From Phymorhynchus buccinoides (lineage: Eukaryota > Mollusca > Gastropoda > Neogastropoda > Raphitomidae): 64,000 bases of DNA. The notes under the pieces are model-generated. The model was given only the letters and a program-made list of their open reading frames with translations, was not told the origin of the DNA and did not search any database. Below are positions 1 through 20,255 of the stretch, piece after piece. The number at the start of each line of letters is the position of its first letter. Position 1 is the stretch's first letter. The position numbers were made by a program, and so were the translations under genes. The DNA lies in the NCBI GenBank assembly GCA_017654935.2, contig CM065684.1, forward strand, positions 60,384,286 through 60,448,285, given 5' to 3'.

Positions 1-6329
<6,329 letters not shown>

Positions 6330-6330
6330 G

Positions 6331-6331
6331 G

Positions 6332-6388
<57 letters not shown>

Positions 6389-6423
6389 TGCTGGTCCTGT
6401 TGTTGGGTAAGGGAGGGATGGGG

Positions 6424-6487
<64 letters not shown>
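6331..6487 (+). repeat. (GTT)n and (GA)n tracts in the CARD-gene 5' region
   Basis: (GTT)n occupies 6331-6387 and (GA)n 6429-6486, separated by 40 bp of unique sequence. They lie just upstream of the start codon, in a presumed 5' UTR or promoter. Confidence 0.9.
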
Positions 6488-6488
<1 letters not shown>

Positions 6489-6575
6489 TTATAACTGTAA
6501 TGAATCAACAGTGTTGCGCACCATACTTAGTGCTCAAATGGCTTTTATCATGGGTCGACATTAGCCTGCATAGTA

Positions 6576-8463
6576 GGGACCAACAGTAACATGAGAGCTG
6601 TACAAAATTGTTTTTCTACATACGTAATGGAAAATCATGGTACAGGTTTAGTCTCTTGCAGAAGACCATGACTCCCAAACGAGGGGGCCCTTGCACCGGC
6701 TCTGGTGCTGCAGCCAAAGGGGATGGGTTGGCCTTTGGGGACCTTCCCCAACGCCAGCACTCCTCAAATCCCTTTGGCCGAGAGAGTGGGGATGTACCCT
6801 GGGCATGCCATCTCTACTATCAAACAAAATCTTGCCCAGCCCACCGGAATAGCATCTGCCCCCCTCTGCTATCTAGCTGGCAGTCATGGTCCCTGACTGA
6901 CTGAGCGACATACACATGTAGAAATAGGAATTTCAAGGTAAGATCTCAAGGAGAGACTGTGTAGTGGGCCTATGCGTGCCAGTCTGTCTGTCGTCTCCGA
7001 CTATGTCTTCCAGATAGCAGAGGAGGCAGCTGCTACTCTGGAGGGCTGGGCTGAAATTTGTTTTACAGTGGAGCTACCTTGCCCAGGGTACATCCCCACT
7101 CTCTTGACCACAAGGTCTTGAGGACAGCTGGCGTTGGGGGAGGTCCTCAAAGGCCACTGGTTGAGACACCAAATGCCACTGGTTGAAGCACCAAGAACCA
7201 CTGGTTGAAGCACCAAATGCCACTGGTTGAAGCACCAAATGCCACTGGTTGAAGCATCAAGAACCTCTGGTTGAAGCACCAAATGCCACTGGTTGAAGCA
7301 CCGAGAACCATTGGTTGAAGCACCAAATGCCATTCGTTGAAGCACCAAATGCCATTGGTTGAAGCACCAAATGCCATTGGTTGAAGCACCAAATGCCATT
7401 GGTTGAAGCACCAAATGCCATTGGTTGAAGCACCAAATGCCACTAGTTGAAGCACCAATTGCCACTGGTTGATGCACCGAATGCCACTGGCTGAAGCACC
7501 GATAACCACTGGTTGAAGCACCAAATGCCACTGGTTGAAGCATCAAGAACCACTGGTTGAAGCACCAATTGCTACTGGTTGAAGCACCAAATGCCACTGG
7601 TTGAAGCACCGAGAAACTGGTTGAAGCACCAAATGCCACTGGTTGAAGCACCAAATGCCACTGGTTGAAGCATCAAGAACCACTGGTTGAAGCATCAAGA
7701 ACCACTGGTTGAAGCACCAAGAACCACTGGTTGAAGCACCAAGAACCACTGGTTGAAGCACCAAATGCCACTGATTGAAGCATCAATAACCACTGGTTGA
7801 AGCACCAAGAACCACTGGTTGAAGCACCAAATGCCACTGGTTGAAGCACCAAATGCCACTGGTTGAAGCACCAAATGCCACTGGTTGAAGCACCAAATGC
7901 CACTGGTTGAAGCACCAAATGCCACTGGTTGAAGCACCAAATGCCACTGGTTGAAGCACCAAATGCCACTGGTTGAAGCACCAAGAACCACTGGTTGAAG
8001 CACCGAGAACCACTGGTTGAAGCACCAAGAACCACTGGTTGAAGCACCAAGAACCACTGGTTGAAGCACCAAGAACCACTGGTTGAAGCACCGAGAACCA
8101 CTGGTTGAAGCATCGAGAACCACTGGTTGAAGCATCGAGAACCACTGGTTGAAGCACCAAGAACCACTGGTTGAAGCACCAAGAACCACTGGTTGAAGCA
8201 CCAAGAACCACTGGTTGAAGCACCAAGAACCACTGGTTGAAGCACCAAGAACCACTGGTTGAAGCACCAAGAACCACTGGTTGAAGCATCGAGAACCACT
8301 GGTTGAAGCACCGAGAACCACTGGTTGAAGCACCGAGAACCACTACAGAGATCCCGTTGTTTGAGAGTCACAGTCTTCCACCAAACACCGAGCTGCACCA
8401 TGATGTTCCACTACTGTAGACTAATCATGTATCGTACACAGCTCTCACGTTACTGTTGGTCCC
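6576..8463. mobile_element. Foldback-type element with asymmetric arms
   Basis: The left arm (6576-about 6900) and right arm (about 7000-8463) are diverged inverted copies. Shared blocks include GGGACCAACAGTAAC at both outer ends, CCCCAACGCCAGC, and AGAGTGGGGATGTACCCTGG near the centre. The right arm is about 1.15 kb longer because it holds the 22-bp minisatellite. The roughly 100-bp spacer shows no gene, and no target-site duplication is evident. Confidence 0.75.
7151..8343 (-). repeat. 22-bp minisatellite, about 54 copies
   Basis: Unit CCACTGGTTGAAGCACCAAG plus AA. Two main variants occur: one with CAAATG, mostly in the left and central parts, and one with CAAGAA or CGAGAA, mostly on the right. 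All three minus-strand frames are open, because 22 is not a multiple of three and no variant makes a stop. This yields artefactual ORFs of up to 242 codons built from a 22-residue repeat (GASTSGSWCFNQW). Confidence 0.95.
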
Positions 8464-8524
8464 AACTCCGGGATGATATCAACCAATGATATCTAAGCCA
8501 CTTCAGACACTCCCTCTCTTGAAC

Positions 8525-8915
8525 AGCAATTACCCCCTTGGGGACACCGGGGTGGTGTGGTGGCTAGGGGGGTCGTTCGTACAAATAGTTCTCCCACCTT
8601 CTAGACATTAATAATCTCTTACGATCGGGAGGACGTAAAACATTAAAGTTAGTCTAGACGTTATGTGCTTATAGCTTCCTCTAATCTGTCACTCTCTTTG
8701 TCTCTGCCTTTTCCCTTTGCTTACTGTCATCTGCCATCCTTACCGGTCCATTCTCCTGCCTTTTTTCAAGAAATTATTACAAAGATTTTTCAAGATGGAC
8801 ATGCTGGGCCTAACTATTTCTTAGTTAGGCGCATAACGGCAGCATAGCGCATCTGCGCTCATAGTGACAGGAAACTGTCTGAGCTATCGAGGAAGAAGAA
8901 GAAGAAGAAGAAGAA
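8525..8915 (+). mobile_element. GAA-tailed interspersed repeat, 3' variant 1
   Basis: Blocks in order: GGGGTCGTTCGTACAAATAG, CTTCCTCTAATCTGTCACTC, TGCCTTTTCCCTTTGCTTAC, GGCGCATAACGGCAGCATAG, then a (GAA)n tail. It has no tRNA head and no ORF. Related plus-strand copies start near 33062, 37770, 45795 and 62290. Confidence 0.8.
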
Positions 8916-9164
8916 CAGTAATAGCCTTCTCTATTTGTACTTCTGATTATTGCCTGATTAGCGCCGCACATAACAAGATTTGTTGATATTATGCCACGCT
9001 GGCAAGTGACCCTTTCGACTAAAGATCAAGATCAAGATATATAATGCACAAACACCCGATTTGACATCCCAACATTATAACAAACATTTCTTAAATTAAG
9101 GAAGAAAAACAAATTAGCTAAATTCTGTTTATTCCATAATAAAATAGCAGACATTTCCATTAAT

Positions 9165-9575
9165 GTGACCCATGTGACATTAAGTGTCAAACTGACCATT
9201 CTAAGAAAATTATACAATTGAAAACTTCAGACAATTCTCTTTCTAATGATGCAAGAACCATACATGTATCCTTTTCCGTTCCTGAGTTATGAGCATTTAA
9301 AGTTAGTAGAGTGAGCTTCCGCCATTTTGAGAAAACGCAGTCTAAAGTCTAGCCTAGCTGTAGAAAATGCATTGATCTACTCATTTTAAAACACTTATAA
9401 GACCGTTTAGAGACCACAGTAAAGAGTATCCTTTATAAATATGAAAGATAAGATGTTAGAGAATACAACAATACCCATAACTCAAAATTGACCAAAAATG
9501 ATATTTTTGACTTTGCAAGCCTATTGTGAGAAACTAGCCCAGCGACTTAATGTCCTTTTCGTGGTGCTAGGTTAC
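9165..9575. mobile_element. MITE family D, copy 1
   Basis: An element of about 410 bp bounded by GTGACCC and its inverse, with CATTAAGTGTCAAACTGACC at the left and ACTTAATGTCC with CGTGGTGCTAG at the right. Other copies are at 19695-20255 (same orientation) and 28177-28978 (reversed). Confidence 0.8.
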
Positions 9576-9661
9576 TAATTACGCGCACAAACGAAGCAAT
9601 AGCTTTTTAGAGGTCTAACAATTATCCTTTGTTTTTGGATGTAGGTGTGTCTTTAGTCCCT

Positions 9662-10698
9662 GATATGACGTCTGTTTACTTCCTGTGCATGTCTAAGCTG
9701 TCCGACATTGTTGTAAGCAGAGACGGGAATAAAGCTATTTGATATGACGTCTGTTTACTTCCTGTGCATGTCTAAGCTGTCCAACATTGTTGTAAGCAGA
9801 GACGGGAATAAAGCTATTTTATATGACGTCTGTTTACTTCCTGTGCATGTCTAAGCTGTCCAACATTGTTGTAAGCAGAGACGGGAATAAAGCTATTTGA
9901 TATGACGTCTGTTTACTTCCTGTGCATGTATGTAAGCAGAGACGGGAATAAAGCTATTTGATATGACGTCTGTTTACTTCCTGTGCATGTCTAAGCTGTC
10001 CGACATTGTTGTAAGCAGAGACGGGAATAAAGCTATTTGATATGACGTCTGTTTACTTCCTGTGCATGTCTAAGCTGTCCAACATTGTTGTAAGCAGAGA
10101 CGGGAATAAAGCTATTTTATATGACGTCTGTTTACTTCCTGTGCATGTCTAAGCTGTCCAACATTGTTGTAAGCAGAGACGGGAATAAAGCTATTTGATA
10201 TGACGTCTGTTTACTTCCTGTGCATGTATGTAAGCAGAGACGGGAATAAAGCTATTTGATATGACGTCTGTTTACTTCCTGTGCATGTATGTAAGCAGAG
10301 ACGGGAATAAAGCTATTTGATATGACGTCTGTTTACTTCCTGTGCATGTCTAAGCTGTCCGACATTGTTGTAAGCAGAGACGGGAATAAAGCTATTTGAT
10401 ATGACGTCTGTTTACTTCCTGTGCATGTCTAAGCTGTCCGACATTGTTGTAAGCAGAGACGGGAATAAAGCTATTTGATATGACGTCTGTTTACTTCCTG
10501 TGCATGTCTAAGCTGTCCGACATTGTTGTAAGCAGAGACGGGAATAAAGCTATTTGATATGACGTCTGTTTACTTCCTGTGCATGTACGATGTAAGCCGA
10601 GACGGAAATAAAGCTATTTTATATGACGTCTGTTTACTTCCTGTGCATGGCTGAGCTGTCCGACATTGTTGTAAGCAGAGACGGGAATAAAGCTATTT
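9662..10698 (+). repeat. 79-bp satellite, 14 units, each with AATAAA
   Basis: The unit begins GATATGACGTCTGTTTACTT and ends GACGGGAATAAAGCTATTT. Full units are 79 bp. Four units are about 59 bp because CTAAGCTGTCCGACATTG is missing. Units 1-4 and 5-8 repeat the same order of variants (full, full, full, short), so a four-unit block was duplicated. Each unit carries a polyadenylation-like AATAAA. Confidence 0.95.
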
Positions 10699-10857
10699 TA
10701 AGGAACTATAGGTGTTTGCTTGTGTCTCCAAGTGCATTTCTTTAGACTTGGGTCACTGCCAGTGCTGACGAAAAAGTATTAGCAATACCGTAAGCTTATT
10801 GTTTACCTTTTCGTATCATAAACAGTGCATACCTGGAGAACAAAAGTCGAGGTGAGA

Positions 10858-11074
10858 TAGGGGAAGACGGAGTAAAAAGCCCATGGGCAGGTAAGAAGCC
10901 CATGCCAATTATCTCATGAAATAAAGAAACTTTCAGTCAAATTTGCCCATAAGACGAATGCTAAACATTAACACTCGTCTCATGGGCAAAATGTGACTGA
11001 AAGTTTTTTATTTCATGAGATAATTGGCATGGGTTTCCTACCCGCCCATGGGCTTTTTACCCCATCTTCACCTA
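10858..11074. mobile_element. Hairpin MITE, family A copy 3
   Basis: A 217-bp palindrome homologous to copies 1 and 2, with ends TAGGGGAAGACGGAGTA and TACCCCATCTTCACCTA. It sits beside a full-length family B MITE with the same junction as copy 1. Confidence 0.85.
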
Positions 11075-11080
11075 CTGCAA

Positions 11081-11496
11081 ATAGGAATTGTTCGGAAATA
11101 ATTAAAGGGAGTAATTAAAAATGGTGTGTGGGAGTGATCTTGCCTAATTCAATCGGTCAAACAGGGGAAGTCACTCTACCATCAGCTCTCGTAGCCTATC
11201 GACTCGCGTGTTTGAGCAGACATACAGCACTTAGAACACCGTGCGTCATTCTAAAAATGTATGTTATTTATATTTTAACGTCACATTTTGCAAGTTTTAT
11301 CAGTTTGTGGCCACTGGCCACCCCTAATTTTTCTTTTTTTTAAATGTTTGCAAGTCGCTGACTCGCATCCTGCGGTTTCAAGCTTCGAGGCCATTGTTGC
11401 ATTGTTGCTATGGTACTTGACCGAGTAATGGAGGTAAACAATTCTAATTTTCACGAAGTGCTTTCCCCTTAGTTTTTTTTCGAAAATCGTCTATTG
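11081..11496 (+). mobile_element. MITE family B, full-length copy
   Basis: It starts ATAGGAATTGTTCGGAAATA and ends TTTTCGAAAATCGTCTATTG. The ends form an imperfect inverted repeat of about 30 bp. Other full copies are at 35401-35801 and 39321-39735, and a truncated one is at 1645-1749. Confidence 0.8.
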
Positions 11497-12300
11497 AAGT
11501 AGTTGACAATACTCTGGAAATGACAGGAATATTTCACATGGTTAAGTATGTTTGTAAAAACGACCGTAAAGACCCAAAATGATAACTTTTTTAAAATTTT
11601 CCTCTTTACCTAGAACACCTTCCGGATACACTAATCTTAGCTATCTAGAGAAATTCGTTTGCGTGTTTAGGCGTAGGCTTGCGTATGTAGGCTTATATAA
11701 ACCGCACCATTCAATCAATTGACAATGTGAATGTTTAGTGAATGTTAAGAATTTGCACCTTCTAACCTGACACAAAACTGACCCTAACCCTAACCCAAAC
11801 CTTCAACCCGTCACTGAAACACACACACAAAATAAAACATTACTAAATAACTGAGTATTCTGTATTTGGAGGACTATTTGTATTGAACCGCCTTGTCAAG
11901 AAAACTTACTCAATATATAAACAAAAACTGTGTTCATATTGAGATACTATATATGAGACTTATCATCATGATGTCTTAGAGGTCCTTCAAAGTCCTATTA
12001 AATCCTACTACTGCTTGTAATCTATCTGACACTAACCTGTATAAACAAATAGCGGTAAAACCAACCAACCCGCTCACTGCTTACATATCAAGGCCAATCA
12101 CTCACTGTCTGGCACTGACCGGGAAGATTTGCAGGGTGCTCTACCGAGCAGACCTACATCTGTGTCCAAGGGTTTGTTGGCACTGAGCACTGAATCCGCA
12201 TTTAACGGGTCAGTCTGGTTATATGCTTGTGTGACTCAACGAAATCACTGCATGTGTCTTTGTACTTCTGTAAGAACGGGGGTCATTAGGGTCAGAATGA
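11497..12300. other. No gene recognised
   Basis: AT-rich unique-looking DNA without a coding-like ORF. The only notable element is a short CCCTAACCCTAACCC run at 11781-11797, a telomere-type word. Confidence 0.6.
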
Positions 12301-12303
12301 GGG

Positions 12304-12960
<657 letters not shown>

Positions 12961-13411
12961 ACGCGCATTTTCGTACAGGCTGGCTGTACGTCTGTCTACA
13001 AACGGATGTTATATTTTACGTTCTATGTCCAAAACAACTGAACCAATATTGTTCAATCGCTATGATGCCCGTTATGTCAGTTTTCATTAAGCAGCAAGCC
13101 ATTACAAGCATACTCATAGCAAAAAGGCTGAATATACATTTAGGCTTTTAGCTCATCAGTCTGACTATGTTATGACATCAAAATAATATCTTTTGAAAGC
13201 TGAGATAATGAACTGATGACACTTACAATTGCCAGAATTGTTCCCCATCAGATGCCCCGACGATGACAAGCCAAACAGAATAATACACTTCCAATGACCT
13301 TGACTTTTTAATGATGAAAAAAAAGTGAACAAAAATAATCTTGAGAATAATTAAGTGGAGGCAAACTGTTTTCTTCATATTCAGCTGGAGTTTTCTCCCT
13401 TCTTTTTTTCC

Positions 13412-13545
13412 TTATCTTCTTCTTCTTCGCTCCCAGGCATTATGGCCATAATGGGTAAGGTATGTTAGACATATGTGTCCGGTTTTCTCAGTTTTCACTG
13501 GTTTCCCGGCTGCATTCAGCCGACACATTCCGATTTCAGAGGTTT
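13412..13545 (-). mobile_element. GAA-tailed repeat fragment, 3' variant 2
   Basis: In reverse complement it carries the variant 2 blocks: CCGACACATTC, CCATTATGGCCATAATGCC, and a GAAGAAGAAG tail. Confidence 0.6.
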
Positions 13546-13778
13546 CTCCTTTGTTTTTGTGAACTGGGAGCCCGTTTGTATGGCATTGTTGTCTTGTTTC
13601 TAGCGTACGTCCGTCAGATTGATTTCACTCTATACGTACGTACGGTAAATGCTTTTAATGCCCTTAATGTGTTGCGGGCACGGTTCCAAACTTTCCCATA
13701 AAAATAAATAAATTTCCGTTTGATTGCCAGTGAATCCATGCAACAGGCGTTATTGCCATGTACATACACTCGCACACC

Positions 13779-14146
<368 letters not shown>

Positions 14147-14299
14147 ACAAGCATGGACTTGTATAGGCCTATGTGGCTGTTGTTTGGACAGCATTGGGTT
14201 TACAACCACAAACCCACAGACTATTCTTGACCAGCATGACCTAAGGAATGCAGTTGGGGACATATAAAAGCCACTTGACCTTGACCTTTATATTTGACC

Positions 14300-15000
14300 T
14301 TGAAGTTGCTACATGATAACGGGCTGTGCATGTAACCCAAAAACAAATAGCTGTAGTTTGGAAACAGTTGGCTGTAGACCACTTAAAAACCACATAATTA
14401 TATTCACGCTCATCATCACTGGGCGGATGCAGTGGGAGACATCTCAAAATGCTATTCTGGTGACTGCTATTATGAAAACCCGGGCCATTTGCATAAAACA
14501 AACAATTGTAGTATGGAAACTATTGTCGTAAACCCCTTTAGCCATATATATTTGCAATCAGCATCACTGGGACAATGAGAGACATTTTGAAGTGCTCTGC
14601 TGGCGACTGCTATTCTGAAGACCCGGGCCGATTGCATAAACAAACAATTGTAGTTTGAAGACTAGTGGTTGGAGATCACTATTGGCCACTGCAACTAGGG
14701 TTATTAACGCCCTTGACAGTGAGCGTGAATCCCTTGTTGGTCAGTACTAAAAAAGGGAATTCACTCTTGCGAAAGACAGCCATTTTGTGGCCTCAAATAG
14801 GGTTATTGGTGAGAGTTATTCCCTTGTTTAGTCAGTACTCAACCATCTTCCCCCACCCACCAAGGGCATTCACTCTTACAAAGGGTGTTCTTTGCAGTGG
14901 CCAATAGCCATGTATATTCGTGATCAGCATCACCGAGGGAAGGCAGTAGGAAATATTCCGAAGTGCTATTCTGACAACTGCTATTCTAAAGACGGTGTCG
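14300..15000 (+). repeat. Degenerate tandem repeat
   Basis: At least three imperfect copies of a module recur at about 14340-14490, 14490-14650 and 14905-15000. The module contains ATCAGCATCAC, GACATTTTGAAGTGCT, CTGCTATTCTGAAGAC and ACAAACAATTGTAG. Pairs of CCCTTG and CACTC words in the middle form a second small duplication. No coding potential. Confidence 0.6.
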
Positions 15001-15419
15001 GGGAAGAGCTGTCGTGAAGTAAAACAAGCGGGGCGTAGCGGCTAGTATAATAATACATAAATAGCAACACTAACTTCACCTCCATACTCATAAAGATGCA
15101 GATCCACACACTCCTCCATTTCTCGGTTGTGACCGGGTTTTTTAGCCTTGCCTTTCTTACTGCAGATTGAGCACATCAACCTCTATCGTTTTGCTATAGT
15201 AAACGTCAATTTGTATCCATTTACACAATAATAATATTAAACAAGACGAATGCTCACAAGACAGATGCTCACAAGACACTTGCTCACAACATTAAGACAA
15301 TTGCTGACAAAAAGAAAACAATGCATAATATGTGTATAAAGTGTGTGTAGGCCTATGTGCCCCTCCGTCTTCAAAACATAACGATGGTTGATGTTTGGGG
15401 ATCCTCTTCAAAGCCAGTT

Positions 15420-15940
15420 ACTAATATTCCCCAAGGCTTCAGGGCAAATGAAGAAACGCGTCGAGATCACCAGGGGAAAAAAAACTTTACAGAGATCGCA
15501 ACTAGAAATCAAACCGTGCAAATCGGCGATTCCTCCTTGGCGGGGGTGCTGGAAGTCAGATTATTTTAGAGAAAAAGAAGGCATGTGTCTTCTCTTTTCT
15601 AATGGCCGCCTGAGTCGCTTAATTAGATCAAATCTCGAAATTTCCACAAGACAAACCTTTAATTTTTTTTTAAAAATTTACAGTTTACCAAACTAAGTTT
15701 TGCTCACAACAAAGGAAATAGCTCCAATTTTTTTTCTTACTGCACTACAAGAAGACAAACTTCAACCACTCTCCTCCACCCAGTCCAAAATGACTTCTCT
15801 CTCCGGCAGCTCCGCCAAGGAGGAATCGCCGTTTTGACGGGTTTTCCAGGAAACCAGAGCAAAGTGGGTGTTCCGATGCTTGAAAAGGCTGTCTTTCTGG
15901 TGATTTCGACGTGTTTCTTGCACAAAAAAACTCATCGCAG
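15420..15940. repeat. Diverged inverted duplication
   Basis: 15440-15565 and the reverse complement of 15790-15925 share AAACRCGTCGARATCACCAG and GGCGATTCCTCCTTGGCGG in the same order, separated by about 225 bp of AT-rich DNA. Confidence 0.6.
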
Positions 15941-16179
15941 AGAGTGAGATTATCGTCCAATTGATCGTGAATCCTTATGGACGTTCTTCTTGAAGGCTGG
16001 ATGGTCTTCTCGTTGAAATGATGAAGATGATGATGGGGGCCGTAGAAAGCTGAATTTGTAGTTCGTGACGTGGCATACGTCGTCTTTTGATGACTCGAAC
16101 ACGTTACGCATCCTGGAATCGCGGATAACGCTGTTGGTTGCGGGAACATCTCGGACGGGATCCGAGTCTGGAACTTGTG

Positions 16180-16720
16180 CGTGATGCTGATGTTAGCATC
16201 GTTGAATTTTGTGCATAGATGCGAGCATCTGATGAAATATTGTCGCTGCCGTTGGCGTTGGCGTCAAGGTGCTCCTGTAGTAGATGGTCTTCTTCCTCCT
16301 AAGGCCGTCGTCAGGACCACCGGGCGACCTGCTCCGTACCGGGGAGTCGATGTCGTTGCGGGCGGGCTGGTAGACACGCAGCCAAGTCGAGCCGTCTCTG
16401 CAGGCGGATGTGATACTCCTAGTAGACAAGCGGTAGCAGCCCAAACTCCCACTCGTACGTCCACTGGGCATTGGCGTTACTGCAGAGATGGTCCAAGTTG
16501 CTGCCCGTCGATCCATCCAGTCCGCAAGTCGTTCAACTCCCATGGTGAGGGAGGAGATCCGGCGTCGCCCTTCCCACTGGCTGCCACCCAGCGAGACTTC
16601 AATGCAACTGCCACCATTGCATCGGTGTCATCGCGTAGCGAGAGAGAGATTCTCTCGCCACGGACCCCCGGTTGGGAAATGTGTGAAAAACTCATCCGTC
16701 AGGGTGCCCCTTAAAGAGCT
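16180..16720 (+). promoter_or_regulatory. CpG-rich block, candidate promoter/first exon of calcineurin B
   Basis: The stretch is clearly more GC- and CpG-rich than its surroundings (CCACCGGGCGACCTGC, GGATCCGGCGTCGCCC). ORFs in it are not recognisable proteins. It contains CCATG|GTGAGG at 16541-16550, the only good start-codon/donor combination noticed upstream of calcineurin B exon 2. Promoter identity is inferred from composition and position. Confidence 0.35.
16542..16544 (+). CDS. PPP3R1: Candidate calcineurin B exon 1 (start codon only)
   Basis: Exon 2 opens with GGA (Gly2), so exon 1 needs to supply only ATG immediately before a donor. CCATG|GTGAGG here fits. Alternatives such as ATG|GTAATG near 19424 cannot be excluded. 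Confidence 0.3.
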
Positions 16721-16739
16721 AGTGCAACGATCCGATTAG

Positions 16740-18000
16740 GCCTATGAGAAAGCTTAGACAGTCTTTGGGCCTATGTAGGCCTACACCCGGCACATGATGA
16801 TATCAGTCTTTAACTCTGGTGGTCCGTATCTTCAAAAGTCACGGCAACGAACTAAACGTGCTGTTACTTAGTTCATTTCAAGTTACTGCAATATGTAAAA
16901 GATCAAAGCCATTTTAATTTTGATCTGCATCTGCAGTTGTGTGAGTCAAAATTAAACAAGACACCGTGACTATGGTAGAGGACACCATTCTTGAGTCAAC
17001 AGGAATCTTGATTTTATGACACTTAAAATTTTTTTATTATGATCAGTTGAGTACATGTATAATATGGTCTGTTATTTGAAGATCTTATTTTCTTAATTTC
17101 GGGAGGTAACCAGGATAGGCCTAATCGGTTATACACGTCACAGGGGAATTCTCAATATTGTTTTTTACATTTTGTTTCTCTACCCTGTTAAGTTTAATGG
17201 TATTTTTTGGCTGAAAAATGGCTGGCGGCGAAAGGAAGGCTGCGTTGGGCAGAAGAATAATGTTTACTGGTCGAGGTGCCACGTACAGTCAGTAGGCCTA
17301 CAGGCAGACTCAGACAGACGGGACACTGATACAGACAGGCAGACAGAGAATCTCTCTTTCCGATTCTAAAGGCACTACTGTGTGGTTGCAAAATCACCCG
17401 GTGTGTCAGTGAATGACGTCATTAATTCCCCGCTGACCCAATAAGCGTGACATATAGGATTAAGCTTAATTGGCGATATATCATAATCCTCATAATCATA
17501 ATAATAATATAACCGTCACGTGTATAGCTGCTTACACTGGGGCTAGTGCCAAGTTGTCACTCATGCAAATTGCTTGTCTATTTCTAGTTAACATCATCCC
17601 GAAACTGGCACAGCATGACTGTCTTCGGTTGGAGAACATCCTTCGTAACAATTTCAGTCTAGAACACTGAAAGGCATTCTAAAGATAGTAGATGAAATGA
17701 CACTGAAAGCAAAGGGAAAAGGCAGAGTCAACGAGAGTGACAGATTAGAGGAAGTTGCAAGCACAGAACTTCCAGAAAGTGGGAGGACTATTTGGAAGAA
17801 AAAAAGACACCATCACCCCCACCCGCAGTAGCCTGATCTTACCCCAGTATTGGAAAATCGAGTCAATTTTTAAACGTTCATCATATCATCATATCAGTTT
17901 AGGCTCTGTAGGCTTATGAAGCTTTTTGCCCTCTAGATATTTTTCTCAAATATAAATATTTATTTTCTTTTTTCTTTTTGTTTGCCCGTGAATTACTACG
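16740..18000. other. Presumed calcineurin B intron 1, repeat remnants only
   Basis: A MITE family C fragment lies at about 17098-17240 and a reversed GAA-tailed repeat fragment at 17669-17800. The remainder is AT-rich without recognisable content. Confidence 0.5.
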
Positions 18001-18347
18001 GCTATTGTGTATTTGTTTTGGGTTGGGTTGGGTTTTTGTTTTGTTTTTGTTTTTTATTTCTCCAAATTTGTGGAGTACATAATAGTATTAAATTTTTTGT
18101 CAATAAGATTTTTGAACCTATTTAGTGATGATGCATTTACAGTTTCATTAGAAAGATTGTCATGCCTGACTATCGTTACTCTTTTTCCTTTTTCCTTCTT
18201 TTTTTGCGAGGCGGAGGGCTTGCAGTTGGCTCTGTCTTTCCGAGTCTTTCTGTGTTTATAGTCTACGCGGTCTGTCTGTCTGTCCAGTTTCCGTCTGTCT
18301 GGTCTGTCTGTGTGTCTCTCTCTCTGTACCTCGACAGTGTGTGCGTG

Positions 18348-18830
<483 letters not shown>

Positions 18831-19694
18831 AAATAACGTTATTTTCTTTACATTTGTTCTGCATTGTTTGTATGGTGTTTGTCTTATTGTGTATCTCTGA
18901 ACTTCGACCTTTGAAAAGAACGGTACGCATGTGCGCATGTTCGGAAGACCCGTATGCCAGTAGCAGCCTACACAAATCCAAGCAGAAAACCAGCCACTGT
19001 CTTTACTTACAATATTATGGTTGGTGTCTTATTTGCTCCGGTTACCATTATTGATGCATGTATTTTATGAAAGTGAAGCTTTACCATTTTTCACCCCTCA
19101 AATCTGCCTTTTAAAATCTGTAAGTGGCTTTGAAATTTTAAAAAAGTCGCTTCAATCGATTCGATGCACACTCCATCATCATCATCATGATCTGATCATA
19201 ACTTATGACATAAGCATATATGCATGCATGCATCCTGAGGATGATCTTCTCCTCTCTTGTTTTCAGTGATTTGATGATGATGGAGATGCAGCTCATATTC
19301 ATTATCACTATCAGCTCCATACACTACAGAGACGCACTAATTCCCCTCACCTTCACTTTCCTTCCTCTTTCTTTCCACAGGTTCTCTCATTCAATCCTTG
19401 CATCATCACAGCCACACCGGGAGCTTATGGTAATGGGTCCATTGATTGAAAAGATCTGTTGCAGCCACTATGCTAGTCAGAATATACTGAGTAGTCTACT
19501 TGTGCTGTTAGTGTTACTTGTGATAGGCCGCAAGGCCTAGGCTGATGAAGCCAGTCCCACTATACTATACTGTACTACTATACTAGAATTTTGACATGAA
19601 TAGACAGGCTAATAATAGTAATATAACCTTATGCTGAAATATAATTAATAAATCCAGTTGAGTTAAGCAATTAACAATGTTTTGCCATTTATTT

Positions 19695-20255
19695 GTGACC
19701 CAGCACCACGAAAGGGACATTTGATTATTATTTATAATATTACCATTAGAAATGTTTGTTACATGTCAATAATGGCTGGTTACATTACCGGAAGAAGAAG
19801 AAGTGTCAAACTGACCATTCTGCGAAAATTATACACAGTTTGAAAACTTCAGACAATTCTCTTTCTAATGATACTGTAACTATTACATGAACCATTATTT
19901 CTTGTATCTTTTTCTGTTCCAGAGTTATGAGCATTTGAAGTTAGTAGGGTGACTGTCACACAGTCTAAATACTCTAATGTCTAGCCTAGCTGAAGAAAAT
20001 GCATGGACCTGCACGCCAGAAATCAAAACCATGGACCTACTCATTTTAAAACCCTTATAAGACCATTTAGAGACCATAATCATATTAAAATTTAAAGATA
20101 ATACTTTATAAATAGGAAGGATAAGATGTACTTAGAGTTCACATAAAAATACCCATAACTCAAAATTAACCCAAAAAATTATATTTTTGACTTTGCAAGC
20201 CTTTTGTGAGAAACTAGCCCAGCGACTTAATGTCCCTTTCATGGTGCTGGATCAC
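19695..20255. mobile_element. MITE family D, copy 2
   Basis: Ends GTGACCCAGCACCACGAAAG and CATGGTGCTGGATCAC. The left end is interrupted after about 28 bp by about 75 bp ending in (GAA)n, before the homologous AAGTGTCAAACTGACC. Confidence 0.75.

Noticed and set aside
7001..8401. Minus-strand ORFs of up to 242 codons with a GASTSGSWCFNQW repeat
   Set aside because: The 22-bp array lacks stops in all three frames; there are no exon borders and no homology, so it is a repeat artefact.
7151..10698. CRISPR-like arrays
   Set aside because: Units are contiguous without unique spacers, and the genome is eukaryotic; these are satellites.
16193..16714. Protein-coding ORFs in the CpG-rich block
   Set aside because: Overlapping ORFs on both strands with no recognisable domain; better explained by GC-rich composition of a promoter or 5' UTR.
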